From contig NZ_WMLB01000001.1 in NCBI RefSeq assembly GCF_009709675.1, positions 1 through 64,000 on the forward strand: a stretch of DNA of 64,000 bases, written 5' to 3'. Both the position numbers and the translations under genes were made by a program. The notes beneath the pieces are model-generated. The model had not been told where the DNA came from. It did no database searches and saw only the letters and a program-made list of their open reading frames with translations. Source of the DNA: Agromyces bracchium (GTDB lineage: Bacteria; Actinomycetota; Actinomycetes; Actinomycetales; Microbacteriaceae). Below are positions 54,455 through 64,000 of this stretch, piece after piece. How positions within the stretch are numbered: the first letter of the stretch is position 1; each line of letters starts with the position of its first letter.

Positions 54455-54904
54455 ATGTTCCGCCGCTGGCGCCGCGCACGGCTCGCCGCACAGGCCGCAG
54501 CCCACACCGCACCCGCGCCCTCGCCCCGCGCCACCGCCGCAGACCTCCGTGGCGAGCACATCTTCGAGCTCGTCAACGCCCGCCTGTCGCGGTTCATCGG
54601 CCCGGACGGCCAATGGTCCCTCGTCCGCCGTCAGGCGGACGACTCCGATCGCATCTTCCAGGCGATGCTCACGCACCAGATCGCCGCCGAGGTCACGCGG
54701 GCGATCCTCGAGGAGCGCGAGCAGGTCGCCGTCGTCGTGCCCGCCGACGAGACGTCGCACGCCCTCAGCTGGACGCCGGCCCCGCTCGTGATGTGGGCCG
54801 ACCCGGTCGAGGTCGACGAGACGGATGCCGCGGAGCCGGCGGTCGACGTCGAGGTCGACAACGTCGCCGAGCTGGCCGTTGAGGAGCCCGCGCGCGCCGC
54901 GTGA
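54455..54904 (+). CDS. Hypothetical protein (149 aa)
   Basis: A basic N-terminus (MFRRWRRARLAAQ) followed by an apparently folded middle (about 40-100, ATAADLRGEHIFELVNARLSRFIGPDGQWSLVRRQADD) and an acidic, Val/Glu-rich tail. No signal peptide or membrane helix. The ATG at 54455 follows AGAGGAC; the longer frame starting at 54389 overlaps its leader. Function unknown. It may be co-transcribed with the next small gene, 25 bp away. Confidence 0.6.
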   Translation: MFRRWRRARLAAQAAAHTAPAPSPRATAADLRGEHIFELVNARLSRFIGPDGQWSLVRRQADDSDRIFQAMLTHQIAAEVTRAILEEREQVAVVVPADETSHALSWTPAPLVMWADPVEVDETDAAEPAVDVEVDNVAELAVEEPARAA

Positions 54905-54929
54905 CCCGCGTGATCGTCACGTTCGTTCG

Positions 54930-55193
54930 ATGAGGTTCGTGGATTCGTTCGTCGACCGAGCCGAGCGCTACTCGCTCGGTGTCGAGCAGGAGTCCGCCAC
55001 CGCCTACCTCTCGATCCCCGTGTCGAGCAGCCTCACCGACTACGAGGAGTACTACGCGCTGAGCGACGAGGAATACGCGTCCTTCGGCGCCGACCCGAAC
55101 TCTGCGCGCGCCTTCGCGGAGGAGTGCCGACGCCGCGCGCACGATGACCGCCTCATGCTCAAGCCGGGCTGGAATCGCGGCTCGCCCCGGTAG
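54930..55193 (+). CDS. Hypothetical protein (87 aa)
   Basis: MRFVDSFVDRAERYSLGVEQESATAYLSIPVSSSLTDYEEYYAL..., no membrane helix, mixed charge and many Tyr/Glu/Arg. The ATG at 54930 is preferred over the frame from 54825, which lies inside the previous gene. No domain recognised; only its intact frame and codon bias support it. Confidence 0.55.
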   Translation: MRFVDSFVDRAERYSLGVEQESATAYLSIPVSSSLTDYEEYYALSDEEYASFGADPNSARAFAEECRRRAHDDRLMLKPGWNRGSPR

Positions 55194-55450
55194 GCGCGGT
55201 CGGTGTGACGACGGCGCTCCCGAGGTGGGAGGGAGGACGGCGGTCCCTCTTCACCACCAGGGAGAGAAGGAGAAGCGGGCCACCTTTCTCCCATCTCCCG
55301 AGGGTCGATGCCCGCGCCCGATGGCGACCTCGGCACTCCAAAATCGCGCGGGGTTTCTTGTACGGCCACCTCGCGCGGGGCCTCCCCCGCGGTTCGTAGC
55401 GTGAACGACACGGGCATCCCCGCCCCCTCACGCCGACCGATGGGAACCGC
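55194..55450. other. 257-bp spacer upstream of the biotin operon
   Basis: It holds the bioY promoter. A GTTC-N7-GAAC inverted repeat at 55392-55406, about 45 bp before the ATG, could be the binding site of a biotin repressor, but I cannot match it to a known BioQ box with confidence. No gene or riboswitch is visible. Confidence 0.35.
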
Positions 55451-56092
55451 ATGACCGCCGCACCCAGCCCCGTCGCCGCGCCCGAACGGCGCCGCGTCCG
55501 CACCTCCGCCCGCGACCTCGCGCAGATCGCCGTGTTCGCCGCGCTCATCGCCGCGCTCGGCCTGCCGGGCGCGCTCTACCTCGGCGGCACTGCGGTGCCG
55601 ATCACGTTCCAGACGCTCGGCGTCATGCTCGCCGGCGCGATCCTCGGTGCGCGCAAGGGCGCGCTGAGCGTGCTCCTGCTGCTCGTGCTCGTCGCGGCGG
55701 GCCTGCCGCTGCTCTCGGGCGGACGCGGCGGCCTCGGCGTCTTCGTCGGCCCGTCGGTCGGTTACCTGATCGGCTGGATCTTCGGCGCGCTCGTGATCGG
55801 CTGGCTCACGGCCCGCCTGCTCCCCCGCTACCGCATCCTGCCCGCGCTCGGCGCGACCGCACTCGGCGGCATCGTCGTGATCTACCTCGTCGGCGTGCCG
55901 GTCTTCGCCGCGATCACCGGCAACCCGCTCGGCGTCGCGATCGCCGGTTCCGCGATCTTCCTCCCCGGCGACATCCTGAAGGTCGTCGTGACGGTGCTCG
56001 TCGCCAAGGGCGTGCACCGCGCCTGGCCGGGGCTCATCGAGCCGCGCCCGTGGCCGTGGAAGCGAGTCGCCTCGGAGGCCGCCGCCACGTGA
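55451..56092 (+). CDS. bioY: Biotin transporter BioY (ECF S-component)
   Basis: 213 residues with six membrane helices. The N-terminal RTSARDLAQIAVFAALIAALGLPGALYLGGTAVPITFQTLGVMLAGAILGARKG and the GPSVGYLIGWIFGALVIG..LPGDILKVVVTVLVAKGVHRAWP segments are typical of the BioY substrate-binding subunit. First gene of an operon whose overlaps run through ligase, thiolase, bioM and bioN; with BioM and BioN it forms the tripartite biotin uptake ECF complex. Confidence 0.95.
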   Translation: MTAAPSPVAAPERRRVRTSARDLAQIAVFAALIAALGLPGALYLGGTAVPITFQTLGVMLAGAILGARKGALSVLLLLVLVAAGLPLLSGGRGGLGVFVGPSVGYLIGWIFGALVIGWLTARLLPRYRILPALGATALGGIVVIYLVGVPVFAAITGNPLGVAIAGSAIFLPGDILKVVVTVLVAKGVHRAWPGLIEPRPWPWKRVASEAAAT

Positions 56093-57339
56093 TCGACCTG
56101 CTCGGCGCATCAGGCGACCGCATTGCGCTCTCGTTCGGAGGACGGACCGTCCGCTTCGACGAGCTCGCGCGTGCGGTCGCCGGCGTCGAGCTGCCCGCAG
56201 GGCGGGGGCCGGTCGGATGCCGCGCCGAAGCCGACCCCGTCGCCGCCATCACGACCGTGCTCGCCTGCCTCGACCGTGGCCGGCCCGTGCTCGTCGGTGG
56301 AACGCAGGCCGACGCCGACCGCATCGCCGACGCCCTCCCGGCGGGCACCGGGCTCGCGCTCACGACCTCGGGCTCGACCGCGGCCGACGGCCGGCCGCGG
56401 ATCATCGCACGCACCGTCGAGTCGTGGCTCGCGTCCGCCGAACCGCTGGCCGAGCTGGCCGGGCTCGGGCCCGACGACCGCATCGCGGTGACGGGCCCGC
56501 TCGCCGTGTCGATGCACCTCTACGCGGCGCTGCACGCGCTCTGGATCGGCGCGACGGTCACCGATGACCTGAGCACGGCGACGGCGGTGCACGCGACGCC
56601 GACGAGGCTCGCGCGGCTCCTCTCCGCCGACACGCCGCCGCCCCGCACGGCGATCGTCGCCGGCGCAGCCCTCCCTGCCCGGCTTCGCGAGCAGGCGGCG
56701 GCGCGCGGCATCCGTCTCGTGGAGTACTACGGGGCTGCCGAGCTGTCGTTCGTGCTCGCCGTCCGTCACGAACCGGGCGGCGGAGCCGATGCCGGGCTCG
56801 CGCCGTTCCCGGGCGTCGAGGTCGACCTGCGGCCGGTCGACGCGGGGCTCGAGCTGTGGGCGCGATCCCCGTACCTGGCGCTCGACGTCGTGGGCGGGCG
56901 GATGCGTCGCGACGCCGACGGGTTCGCGACGGTCGGCGACCTCGTCGAGCACTATGCCGGTGGCGGCATGAAGGTGCTCGGACGCGGCGAGTCCGCGATC
57001 ATCACGGCGGGCGCGACCGTGCTCGCCGAGGACGTCGAGGCGCACCTCCTCGCCCTGCCCGGCGTGCGCGACGCGGCGGTCGTGGGCGAGCCGCACGACC
57101 TGCTCGGCGAGCGCATCGTCGCGGTCGTCGAGCTCGAGCCCGGCACGCGGCTCGAGACGGTGGCGGATGCCGCGCGCGCCGCGCTCAACCCGGTCGAGCT
57201 GCCGCGGCGGTGGTTCGCCGCCGACCTGCCGCGCACCCCGTCCGGCAAGCCCGCACGCGGGCGGCTGCGCGAGGACATCGTGGCCGGGCGGCTCGGGACG
57301 GGGCATCCGCAGCCCTTCATCGACCGGAGGAATGCATGA
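56089..57339 (+). CDS. Short AMP-binding acyl-CoA ligase-like protein
   Basis: 416 residues of the ANL (acyl-CoA synthetase) family, shorter than FadD and similar in size to MenE. The P-loop is LTTSGSTAADGRPR, then EYYGAAELSFV (A5 motif YGxxE), GFATVGDLV (A7), and the C-terminal catalytic lysine in TPSGKPARGRL (A10). Starts at a GTG overlapping the bioY stop (GTGA). In this operon it probably activates a carboxylate to its CoA ester; pimelate, biotin or a related acid is the natural guess given bioY-M-N, but the substrate pocket is not conclusive. Confidence 0.8.
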   Translation: MIDLLGASGDRIALSFGGRTVRFDELARAVAGVELPAGRGPVGCRAEADPVAAITTVLACLDRGRPVLVGGTQADADRIADALPAGTGLALTTSGSTAADGRPRIIARTVESWLASAEPLAELAGLGPDDRIAVTGPLAVSMHLYAALHALWIGATVTDDLSTATAVHATPTRLARLLSADTPPPRTAIVAGAALPARLREQAAARGIRLVEYYGAAELSFVLAVRHEPGGGADAGLAPFPGVEVDLRPVDAGLELWARSPYLALDVVGGRMRRDADGFATVGDLVEHYAGGGMKVLGRGESAIITAGATVLAEDVEAHLLALPGVRDAAVVGEPHDLLGERIVAVVELEPGTRLETVADAARAALNPVELPRRWFAADLPRTPSGKPARGRLREDIVAGRLGTGHPQPFIDRRNA

Positions 57340-58589
57340 CCCGCGACCAGGCACCCGTGATCGTCGCGGCGCGACGCACGGCGATCGGCACCGCCGGGCG
57401 AGCGCTCGCCGGGCACACCGTGGACGCGCTCGCGGCGCCCGTGCTCGCTGCCGTCGCCGCCGAGGTCGCGCCCGCGGGCGTCGCGGTCGACGACGTCGTG
57501 CTCGGCAACTGCATGGGCCCGGGCGGCGACCTCGCGCGCGTGGCCGCGCTGCGCGCGGAGCTCGGTGCACACGTGCCGGGCGTGACGGTCGATCGGCAGT
57601 GCGGGTCGGGGCTCGACGCGGTGATCCAGGCGGCGTCGCGCGTGCGCGCGGGCGACGCCGGGCTCGTGCTCGCCGGCGGCGCCGAGTCGGCGTCGACCGC
57701 GCCGCACCGGGTGTGGCCCGACTCGGGCGAGCGGTACACGCGCGCACCGTTCGCGCCGGCCGGCCTGCCCGACCCCGACATGGGTCCGGCGGCCGAGCAC
57801 CTCGCGCAGGTCCGCGGCATCACCCGCGAGCGGCAGGATGCCTGGGCCGCGCGATCGCACTCCCGAGCGGCCGCCGCCCGCGACGCCGGGCGGTTCGACG
57901 CCGAGGTCGTGGCGATCGACGGCGTCGCCCGCGACGACCGGCCGAGGGCGTCGATGGATGTCGCGATGCTCGCGCGGTTCGCTCCGGCGTTCGTTCCTGA
58001 ATCCGAGGACGTCCTCGGATTCGGAAGCGTCCTCGGATTCAGGAACGAACGCGAGCATGCGACATCCGGCACCGTCGACATCACCGCGAGCGGCGCCGAC
58101 GGCACACGCTGCGGCACCGCGGGCACCGTCACCGCCGGCAACTCGTGCGGGTTCTCCGACGGCGCCGCGGCCATGGCCGTGGCCACCGCCGACCTGGCGC
58201 GCGACCTCGGCCTGCCCGCGCTCCGCATCCGCGCGACCGCCGTCGCCGCCGGCGACCCCGCCCTGCCGGGCCTCGGCGCCGCGTGGGCGGGCCGCCGCGC
58301 GCTCGAACGTGCAGGCATGACGGCCGCCGACCTCGGCTTCGTCGAGATCACCGAGGCGTTCGCCGCGCAGGTGCTCGCCGTGAGCGACGAGCTCGGGCTC
58401 GATCAGGAGACGATCTCGGGCGACGGCGGCGCGATCGCGCTCGGCCACCCGTGGGGTGCGTCCGGCGCCATCCTGCTCGTGCGCCTCGCAGCCCGCATGG
58501 CTGCCGTCGACGACGCGCGCGCGGGCCTCGCGGCGTGCTCGATCGGCGGCGGGCAGGGCGTCGCGATGATCGTGGAGCGCGTCGCATGA
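57336..58589 (+). CDS. Acetyl-CoA acetyltransferase (thiolase) with palindromic in-frame insertion
   Basis: 417 residues. The catalytic cysteine is in VDRQCGSGLDAVIQ (about 88), the His in GGAIALGHPWGASGA, and the second Cys in AACSIGGGQGVAMIV, so the enzyme should be active. ATGA overlap with the ligase gene. Around residues 217-240 the chain reads PAFVPESEDVLGFGSVLGFRNERE; this is not typical of thiolases and its DNA is a 25-bp inverted repeat (57987-58052), suggesting an inserted palindromic unit that kept the frame. With the ligase, it could run one beta-oxidation or condensation cycle on the activated acid. Confidence 0.88.
   Translation: MTRDQAPVIVAARRTAIGTAGRALAGHTVDALAAPVLAAVAAEVAPAGVAVDDVVLGNCMGPGGDLARVAALRAELGAHVPGVTVDRQCGSGLDAVIQAASRVRAGDAGLVLAGGAESASTAPHRVWPDSGERYTRAPFAPAGLPDPDMGPAAEHLAQVRGITRERQDAWAARSHSRAAAARDAGRFDAEVVAIDGVARDDRPRASMDVAMLARFAPAFVPESEDVLGFGSVLGFRNEREHATSGTVDITASGADGTRCGTAGTVTAGNSCGFSDGAAAMAVATADLARDLGLPALRIRATAVAAGDPALPGLGAAWAGRRALERAGMTAADLGFVEITEAFAAQVLAVSDELGLDQETISGDGGAIALGHPWGASGAILLVRLAARMAAVDDARAGLAACSIGGGQGVAMIVERVA
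57987..58052 (+). repeat. Palindromic insertion inside the thiolase gene
   Basis: 57987-58011 and 58028-58052 are perfect 25-bp inverted repeats around a 16-nt loop; CGTCCTCGGATTC also occurs twice in direct orientation (58010 and 58028). The unit would fold into a strong RNA hairpin within the message and is read through in frame. Confidence 0.8.
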
Positions 58590-59266
58590 GCGCCATCCGC
58601 TTCGAAGGCGTCAGCCACCGCTTCGACGGCGAGCTCGTCGTCGACGACGTGAGCCTCGAGCTCACCGAGCGGCGCATCGGCATCGTCGGCGCCAACGGCT
58701 CCGGCAAGTCGACGCTCGCGCGCATGATCAACGGACTCGTGACGCCGACCTCCGGCACGGTCACGGTCGACGGCCTCGACGTCGCCCGGCACGGTCGCGA
58801 GGTGCGCCGCCGGGTCGGGTTCGTGTTCACGAACGCCGACACGCAGATCGTGATGCCGACCGTCCGCGAGGACGTCGCGTTCACGCTCCGCCGGCACCGG
58901 CTGGATGCCGCGACCGCGACCGCTCGCGTCGACGCCGTGCTCGACCGCTTCGGCCTCGCCGAGCTCGCCGACCGGCCGGCCCACCGCCTCTCGGGCGGGC
59001 AGAAGCAGCTCCTCGCCCTGGCCGCCGTGCTCGTCGGCGAACCCGCGATCGTCGTGGCCGACGAGCCGACGACCCTGCTCGACGCACGCAACGCGCGCCG
59101 CATCGCCGAGCACTTCGCGACCCTCGACGAGCAGCTCGTCGTCGTGAGCCACCAGCTCGAGCTGCTCGAGTCGTTCGACCGCGTGATCGTGATGGAGGCC
59201 GGCCGGATCGTCGCCGACGACGCCCCCGAGCCCGCGCTCGACGCCTACCGGGCGCTGATCGGGTGA
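58586..59266 (+). CDS. bioM: Biotin ECF transporter ATPase
   Basis: 226 residues, an ABC ATPase of the ECF A-component type. Walker A GANGSGKST, Q-loop TNADTQIV, signature LSGGQKQLLALA, Walker B IVVADEPTTLLD, switch His in VVSHQL. ATGA overlap with the thiolase gene. It powers biotin uptake together with BioN and BioY. Confidence 0.94.
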   Translation: MSAIRFEGVSHRFDGELVVDDVSLELTERRIGIVGANGSGKSTLARMINGLVTPTSGTVTVDGLDVARHGREVRRRVGFVFTNADTQIVMPTVREDVAFTLRRHRLDAATATARVDAVLDRFGLAELADRPAHRLSGGQKQLLALAAVLVGEPAIVVADEPTTLLDARNARRIAEHFATLDEQLVVVSHQLELLESFDRVIVMEAGRIVADDAPEPALDAYRALIG

Positions 59267-59273
59267 GGCGGCC

Positions 59274-59863
59274 ATGATCGGCGTGTACCACCCGGGCTCC
59301 TCGGTCCTCCATCGGATGCCCGCGCTCGCGAAGCTCGCACTGCTCGCGGCCACGGTGACGGCGACCGCGCTCGTCGGCTCGCTGCCCGCCCTCGGCATCG
59401 TCGCCGCGGCGACGCTCGGGCTGTTCGCGCTCGCCCGGATCCCGGTGCGCGTCGCCTGGCGCCAGGTCTCGCCGATCCTCTGGGTGCTCGCGTTCGCGGT
59501 GCCCGTGCAGTGGATCTTCGCCGGGTGGGAGGCCGCCGCGACCATGGGCGTGCGGCTCGTGCTCGCCGTCGCCCTCGCCGCCGTCTACACGATGACCACC
59601 CAGGTCTCGGCGACCCTCGATGCGATGCAGGTGCTGCTGCGCCCGTTCGCGCGGTGGATCGACCCGGACCGCGTCGGGCTGGCGCTGGCCCTCGCCATCC
59701 GCTGCGTGCCGCTGCTCGCCGACCTGGTGCGCGAGGTGCTCGAGGCGCGCAAGGCGCGCGGCGCCGAGGGGTCGCTCACCGCGCTCGCGGTGCCGGTCAT
59801 CGTGCGGACGCTCCGCACGGCCGACCACCTCGGCGAGGCGCTCATGGCGCGCGGCGTCGACGA

Positions 59864-59867
<4 letters not shown>
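59274..59867 (+). CDS. bioN: Biotin ECF transporter permease
   Basis: 197 residues, an EcfT-type T-component with five or six membrane helices. The two conserved coupling motifs that contact the ATPases are EARKARGAEG and ALMARGVDD (A-R-G type). 7 bp downstream of bioM. Its stop TAG overlaps the stop of convergent gnd in a CTAG junction. Confidence 0.94.
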
Positions 59868-60916
<1,049 letters not shown>

Positions 60917-61159
60917 GAGCCGTCCCCCGTCGCTCAGCCGGCTCGGATCGCTCGGTCCGGCCGGCGCGTTCACGCGGCAGTCTAGGGCTGCTCGCGGGCG
61001 CGCCGCACCGTTGCACGCGGAGATCTCGGGCCGCGCCGCGGGCCGACGGGACGGTGTCCGCGGGTCCGGGCACACTTGGTCGACGCGGACCCTTCTCCGC
61101 CGTTCGCCCGGCCGCCCCCTCGGCCGAGCCCGACCCGAACCCATGGAGCACCACCCTCG

Positions 61160-61945
61160 ATGATGGGCATCACCCATGCCACGAGCGGCGCCGCCGCCTG
61201 GCTCGCGATCACCGGAACCATGCCGATCGTCACCGCCGGGGCCTACCCCCTCGACCCCGTCGGCGTGCTCGCCGGCACCGCGGTCTGCGCGGGCGCCGCG
61301 CTGCTGCCCGACGCCGACCACCACAGCGCCACGATCGCGCACTCGGTGCCCGTGCTCGGCAAGCTCGCGACCGCCGTCGTGGAGACGGCATCCGGCGGCC
61401 ACCGGCAGGGCGCGCACTCGCCCGTCGGCGTGCTCGTGACGTTCGCGGCGGCCTGGGCCCTGACCCTCGTCGCGTTCCCCGTCGACCCGCTCGGCACGCT
61501 CGCCATCGGCGCCGGGGCGGGCACCGCCGCGCTCACCGCGTTCGGCCTGAAGGCGCGCGGCCTCATCCGCTCATGGCCGGCTGCGTGGGCGGTGGGCGCT
61601 CTGCTCGGCGCCTTCATCGTCGTGTTCGCGCCCGAGCAGGTCGCCTGGTTTCCGCTCGCCGTGCTCGTGGGCTTCGTCGCGCACCTCGCGGGCGACCTGC
61701 TCACGACGGGCGGCCTGCCGGGCCTCATCTGGCCCTGGCGGATCCGCCCGCCGAGGGCGCTCCGCCAGGTGCCCGTGCTGGGCCGTGTCTGGCTGCCGAA
61801 CGGCTACGTGTCGCTGCCCGTGCTCGGCGACACCGGCTCGCTCCGCGAGACGATGCTCGGCGCCCTGCTCGGCACGTACTGCTTCATCGGCTCGACGTAC
61901 GAGGTGCTCCGGCTGGTCGGCGTCGACCCGTTCACGTTCTGGTGA
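61160..61945 (+). CDS. Polytopic membrane-bound metal-dependent hydrolase (DUF457/YdjM-like)
   Basis: 261 residues with about six membrane helices. The N-terminal MMGITHATSGAAAW... carries His in ITHA and ALLPDADHHSATIAHS, and later GGHRQGAHSPVG and HLAGDLLTTGGLPGLIWPW: the conserved His/Asp pattern of the YdjM/DUF457 group, thought to be metal-dependent hydrolases of unknown substrate. GGAG lies before the ATG; the frame from 61076 extends into non-coding sequence. Confidence 0.85.
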   Translation: MMGITHATSGAAAWLAITGTMPIVTAGAYPLDPVGVLAGTAVCAGAALLPDADHHSATIAHSVPVLGKLATAVVETASGGHRQGAHSPVGVLVTFAAAWALTLVAFPVDPLGTLAIGAGAGTAALTAFGLKARGLIRSWPAAWAVGALLGAFIVVFAPEQVAWFPLAVLVGFVAHLAGDLLTTGGLPGLIWPWRIRPPRALRQVPVLGRVWLPNGYVSLPVLGDTGSLRETMLGALLGTYCFIGSTYEVLRLVGVDPFTFW

Positions 61946-61968
61946 GCGCGGTCGAGCGGATGCCCCCG

Positions 61969-63312
61969 TCAGTCCGCCAGCCGATCGCACGGCACCTCGA
62001 CCGCCCACCCGTCCGGGGCGATCGCGACCGCCGTGCGATCCGGCGCGGAGTCGGCCGCGCACGCCGCGCGCGCCGCCGGGATCGCCGACGCCCAGTCGGG
62101 GCCCGCGCCGCGTGCCGACGGCTGCGGGACGAGCGCACCGACGACCGTTGCGATCAGGACGGCGACGAGCACCGCGACCGCCGTCCGCCGAAGGACGCCG
62201 GCACGCCAGGACACGGAGGTCGCGAGCACCACGACCGCGAGCAGGAAGAGCGACGGCACGACGCCGTACCGCGTGAGGTGGATGTTCACCGCGACGTCGA
62301 CCGGGACGAGCGAGAAGAAGTAGTCAGGGTTCGAGTTCAGCACGTAGGCCGCCGACCAGGCGACGACCGATCCGGCCGCGAGCGCCGCGCCCGCGATGCG
62401 CTCGACGGCGAGGCCGCGCCACAGCACCCACACGAGCGCGACGAGGAAGGGCAGCAGCACGAGCGCCGCTCCCCACCAGCCGAAGTGCAGCACCCATGCC
62501 GCCTTCCACTGCCGCGACGGGAAGACCGCCTCCATCGGCGCGTGGTAGAGGTAGCCCTGCACGGTCGACAGGAACGGCGGCGAGCCCTCGGCACCGGGAT
62601 CGCGCGGCGAGAGCAGCAGCGCGACGACCTGCGCGGCCGATCCGAGGAGCACGCCGGCCCCGACGATCAACCGGTTCGGATCGCGGAACCGCCACGCCAG
62701 CAGCGGCAGGAACAGCAGCATCTGGATCTCGGTGAGGGCGGCGGCGAGGCCCACGACCCCGAGCAGGATCGCGGTCGACCGACGCCGGGGAGCGGCCAGC
62801 AGCAGCCACGGCGCGAGCCAGAGCGCGTACCAGTGCAGGTTCGCCGCGTTGCCGACGACCTCCCAGCCGACCGCGGGGGCGAGGAAGGTGAGCGCGCCGA
62901 GCGCGACGCGCGCCGGAAGCCAGGCCACCACGCTGCGGGCGCAGGCGAACACGATCGCCGAGACCGCTCCGACGACGAGGCACGACCCGACCGTCATCGC
63001 GATCGCGTACCCCTCGACGGGCACCACCGCGACGGTGACTCCCGCGATCATGCGCGGCACGAGGTGCAGGTACCCCTGGTACGGCTGCAGGAGCACGCCC
63101 AGCGGGTCCGCCGCGAGCGCGTCGCCCAGGAAGAACGCGCCGTCCTCGGCCCACAGCGCAGCCCGCGCAGCAGGTTCGACGCGCGCCCACGACACCACCG
63201 CGCCGAGCACGGCGAGGGCGATCGTCCAGACCCACTCGGGCACGCGCCCGGCGCCCGCACGGTCCGGCGGTGCGATTCGACCGGTCTCGTCGGTCGCCGA
63301 GGGCGCGTCCAT
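61969..63312 (-). CDS. Polytopic membrane protein, possible glycosyltransferase (447 aa)
   Basis: About ten membrane helices, starting after a hydrophilic N-terminus of about 25 residues. The external loop WARVEPAARAALWAEDGAFFLGDALAADPLGVLLQPYQGYLHLVPRMIAG has the acidic E-D pair expected of GT-C mannosyl- or arabinosyl-transferases in the first loop. The C-terminal 70 residues are external. Start at ATG 63312 (MDAPSATDET); longer frame upstream reads through tRNA-Lys. No exact family assigned. Neighbours suggest no pathway. Confidence 0.7.
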   Translation of the reverse strand: MDAPSATDETGRIAPPDRAGAGRVPEWVWTIALAVLGAVVSWARVEPAARAALWAEDGAFFLGDALAADPLGVLLQPYQGYLHLVPRMIAGVTVAVVPVEGYAIAMTVGSCLVVGAVSAIVFACARSVVAWLPARVALGALTFLAPAVGWEVVGNAANLHWYALWLAPWLLLAAPRRRSTAILLGVVGLAAALTEIQMLLFLPLLAWRFRDPNRLIVGAGVLLGSAAQVVALLLSPRDPGAEGSPPFLSTVQGYLYHAPMEAVFPSRQWKAAWVLHFGWWGAALVLLPFLVALVWVLWRGLAVERIAGAALAAGSVVAWSAAYVLNSNPDYFFSLVPVDVAVNIHLTRYGVVPSLFLLAVVVLATSVSWRAGVLRRTAVAVLVAVLIATVVGALVPQPSARGAGPDWASAIPAARAACAADSAPDRTAVAIAPDGWAVEVPCDRLAD

Positions 63313-63382
63313 CGTCCTCCCGTCGTCCGATCCGCTCCGGTCCACGATACGGCCGGAGCCCTCGCGCGCCGGGGAATGACGA

Positions 63383-63410
63383 AGGCCCCGGCGATCACTC
63401 GCCGGGGCCT
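63383..63410 (-). terminator. Hairpin terminator of tRNA-Lys
   Basis: AGGCCCCGGCG (63383-63393) pairs perfectly with CGCCGGGGCCT (63400-63410), 6-nt loop, starting 2 bp after the tRNA 3' end. Confidence 0.85.
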
Positions 63411-63412
63411 GC

Positions 63413-63488
63413 TGGTGCACCCCCAGGGACTTGAACCCTGAACCCACTGATTAAGAGTCAGTTGCTCTGCCGATTGAGCTAGAGGTGC
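63413..63488 (-). tRNA. tRNA-Lys (CTT anticodon)
   Basis: Minus strand GCACCTCTAGCTCAATCGG; acceptor stem GCACCTC/GGGGTGC, discriminator A and encoded CCA. Anticodon stem ACTGA/TCAGT with loop CTCTTAA gives CTT. T-arm GGGTTCAAGTCCC. Followed by a terminator hairpin. Confidence 0.97.
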
Positions 63489-63623
63489 GTTTCGGCCGGT
63501 TTCTCTCGAACCCCGAACCGAGGAACAACGGTATCAGGTGACCGGCTCGAACGCGAAATCGAGGTCGGCCCGGGCGCGCCGCCCGCCGGAAGCCGGCCGC
63601 CGACGGCTCGATAGGCTGAACCG

Positions 63624-64000
63624 GTGACGGATGCCTCGTACGCCGACGACCTCGCCCTCGCCCTCGAACTGGCCGACCTCGCCGACGCGGCCGCGATGGC
63701 GCGCTTCCGCGCCGTCGACCTCCGGATCGACACGAAACCCGACCGCTCATTCGTGACCGAGGCCGACCTCGCGGTCGAGCGCGCGGTGCGCGAGGTGCTC
63801 GCCGAGCGCCGCCCCGGCGACGGCATCCTCGGCGAGGAGTACGGTACCGAGGGCGCGGGCTCGCGGCGGTGGATCATCGATCCGATCGACGGCACGTCCA
63901 ACTTCCTCCGCGGCGTGCCGGTGTGGGGCGCGCTCATCGCGCTCACGGTCGACGACCGACCGGTCGTGGGCGTCGCCTCGATGCCCGCCCTCGGGCGACG
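63624..64000 (+). CDS. hisN: Inositol monophosphatase-family histidinol-phosphatase, N-terminal part (3' end outside window)
   Basis: The first 125 residues from a GTG at 63624: [28 protein letters not shown], then [13 protein letters not shown] (metal-binding TEAD-like), ILGEEYG (E-E) and [15 protein letters not shown] (the D-P-x-D-G-T motif). The length and sequence match the actinobacterial HisN histidinol-phosphatase of histidine synthesis rather than a generic IMPase. TAGGCT precedes the GTG at leaderless distance. Confidence 0.8.
   Translation, partial: MTDASYADDLALALELADLADAAAMARFRAVDLRIDTKPDRSFVTEADLAVERAVREVLAERRPGDGILGEEYGTEGAGSRRWIIDPIDGTSNFLRGVPVWGALIALTVDDRPVVGVASMPALGR

Overview
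The window is very GC-rich DNA from an actinobacterium, most likely a member of the Microbacteriaceae (Agromyces/Microbacterium-like). This rests on the GC bias, the frequent GGATGCCGC/GCATCCG codon pairs, the many GTG and leaderless-looking starts, and a typical actinobacterial ilvD-ilvB-ilvN-ilvC / serA / leuB-ilvE / gltX neighbourhood. No rRNA and no CRISPR array was seen. Two tRNA genes are present: Gln(CTG) and Lys(CTT).

1-9.2 kb: the end of a SulP anion transporter, a GT4 glycosyltransferase, then an accessory block with mobile-element character. The block holds an arginine-rich W-R-E repeat protein, a small acidic protein, a small membrane protein, a MobF/TraA relaxase-helicase that has lost its N-terminus, and a TIR-domain protein whose stop codon lies 8 bp from the relaxase breakpoint. 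It abuts the 3' end of a tRNA-Gln, a classic integration point.

9.2-22 kb: housekeeping. tRNA-Gln, gltX translationally coupled to a LysR regulator that is divergent from a class V aminotransferase-like gene, a DHFR-like reductase, FAH hydrolase, GNAT, ilvE, leuB, a DUF6458-like membrane protein, a DHA2 drug exporter with its divergent TetR and a clear operator, and serA.

22-39.5 kb: the unusual part. Three paralogous ~1410-1440 aa proteins sit on the + strand between serA and ilvC. Each reads winged helix + BTAD + nSTAND1 P-loop NTPase + one transmembrane helix + predicted extracytoplasmic Cys-containing beta-propeller. Each is preceded by an array of CGGTATG heptamers spaced by 11 and 21/22 bp, a TTGAC -35 exactly 25 bp after the third heptamer, and a start codon 35-36 bp after the -35 (leaderless). 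Divergent from two of the arrays, and alone at a third array that has no regulator gene, lie small secreted or lipoprotein genes that all begin MNT(T/A/S) and carry short tandem repeats. A Tat-exported 5'-nucleotidase lies among them. I propose a self-contained transmembrane one-component signalling system with dedicated exported repeat proteins.

39.5-48 kb: ilvC, ilvN, ilvB, ilvD (branched-chain synthesis), a fused trehalose-phosphate synthase/phosphatase and a sugar-phosphate isomerase-like protein. 48-55 kb: a TetR - MMPL/RND - YhgE operon with two TetR operators. The MMPL protein carries a C-terminal ABC-ATPase-like domain without a P-loop. Three small genes of unknown function follow. 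55-60 kb: an overlapping operon bioY - acyl-CoA ligase-like - thiolase - bioM - bioN (biotin ECF transport plus CoA chemistry), with a 25-bp-arm palindrome inside the thiolase gene. 60-64 kb: gnd, a DUF457-like membrane protein, a polytopic membrane protein, tRNA-Lys, and the start of hisN.
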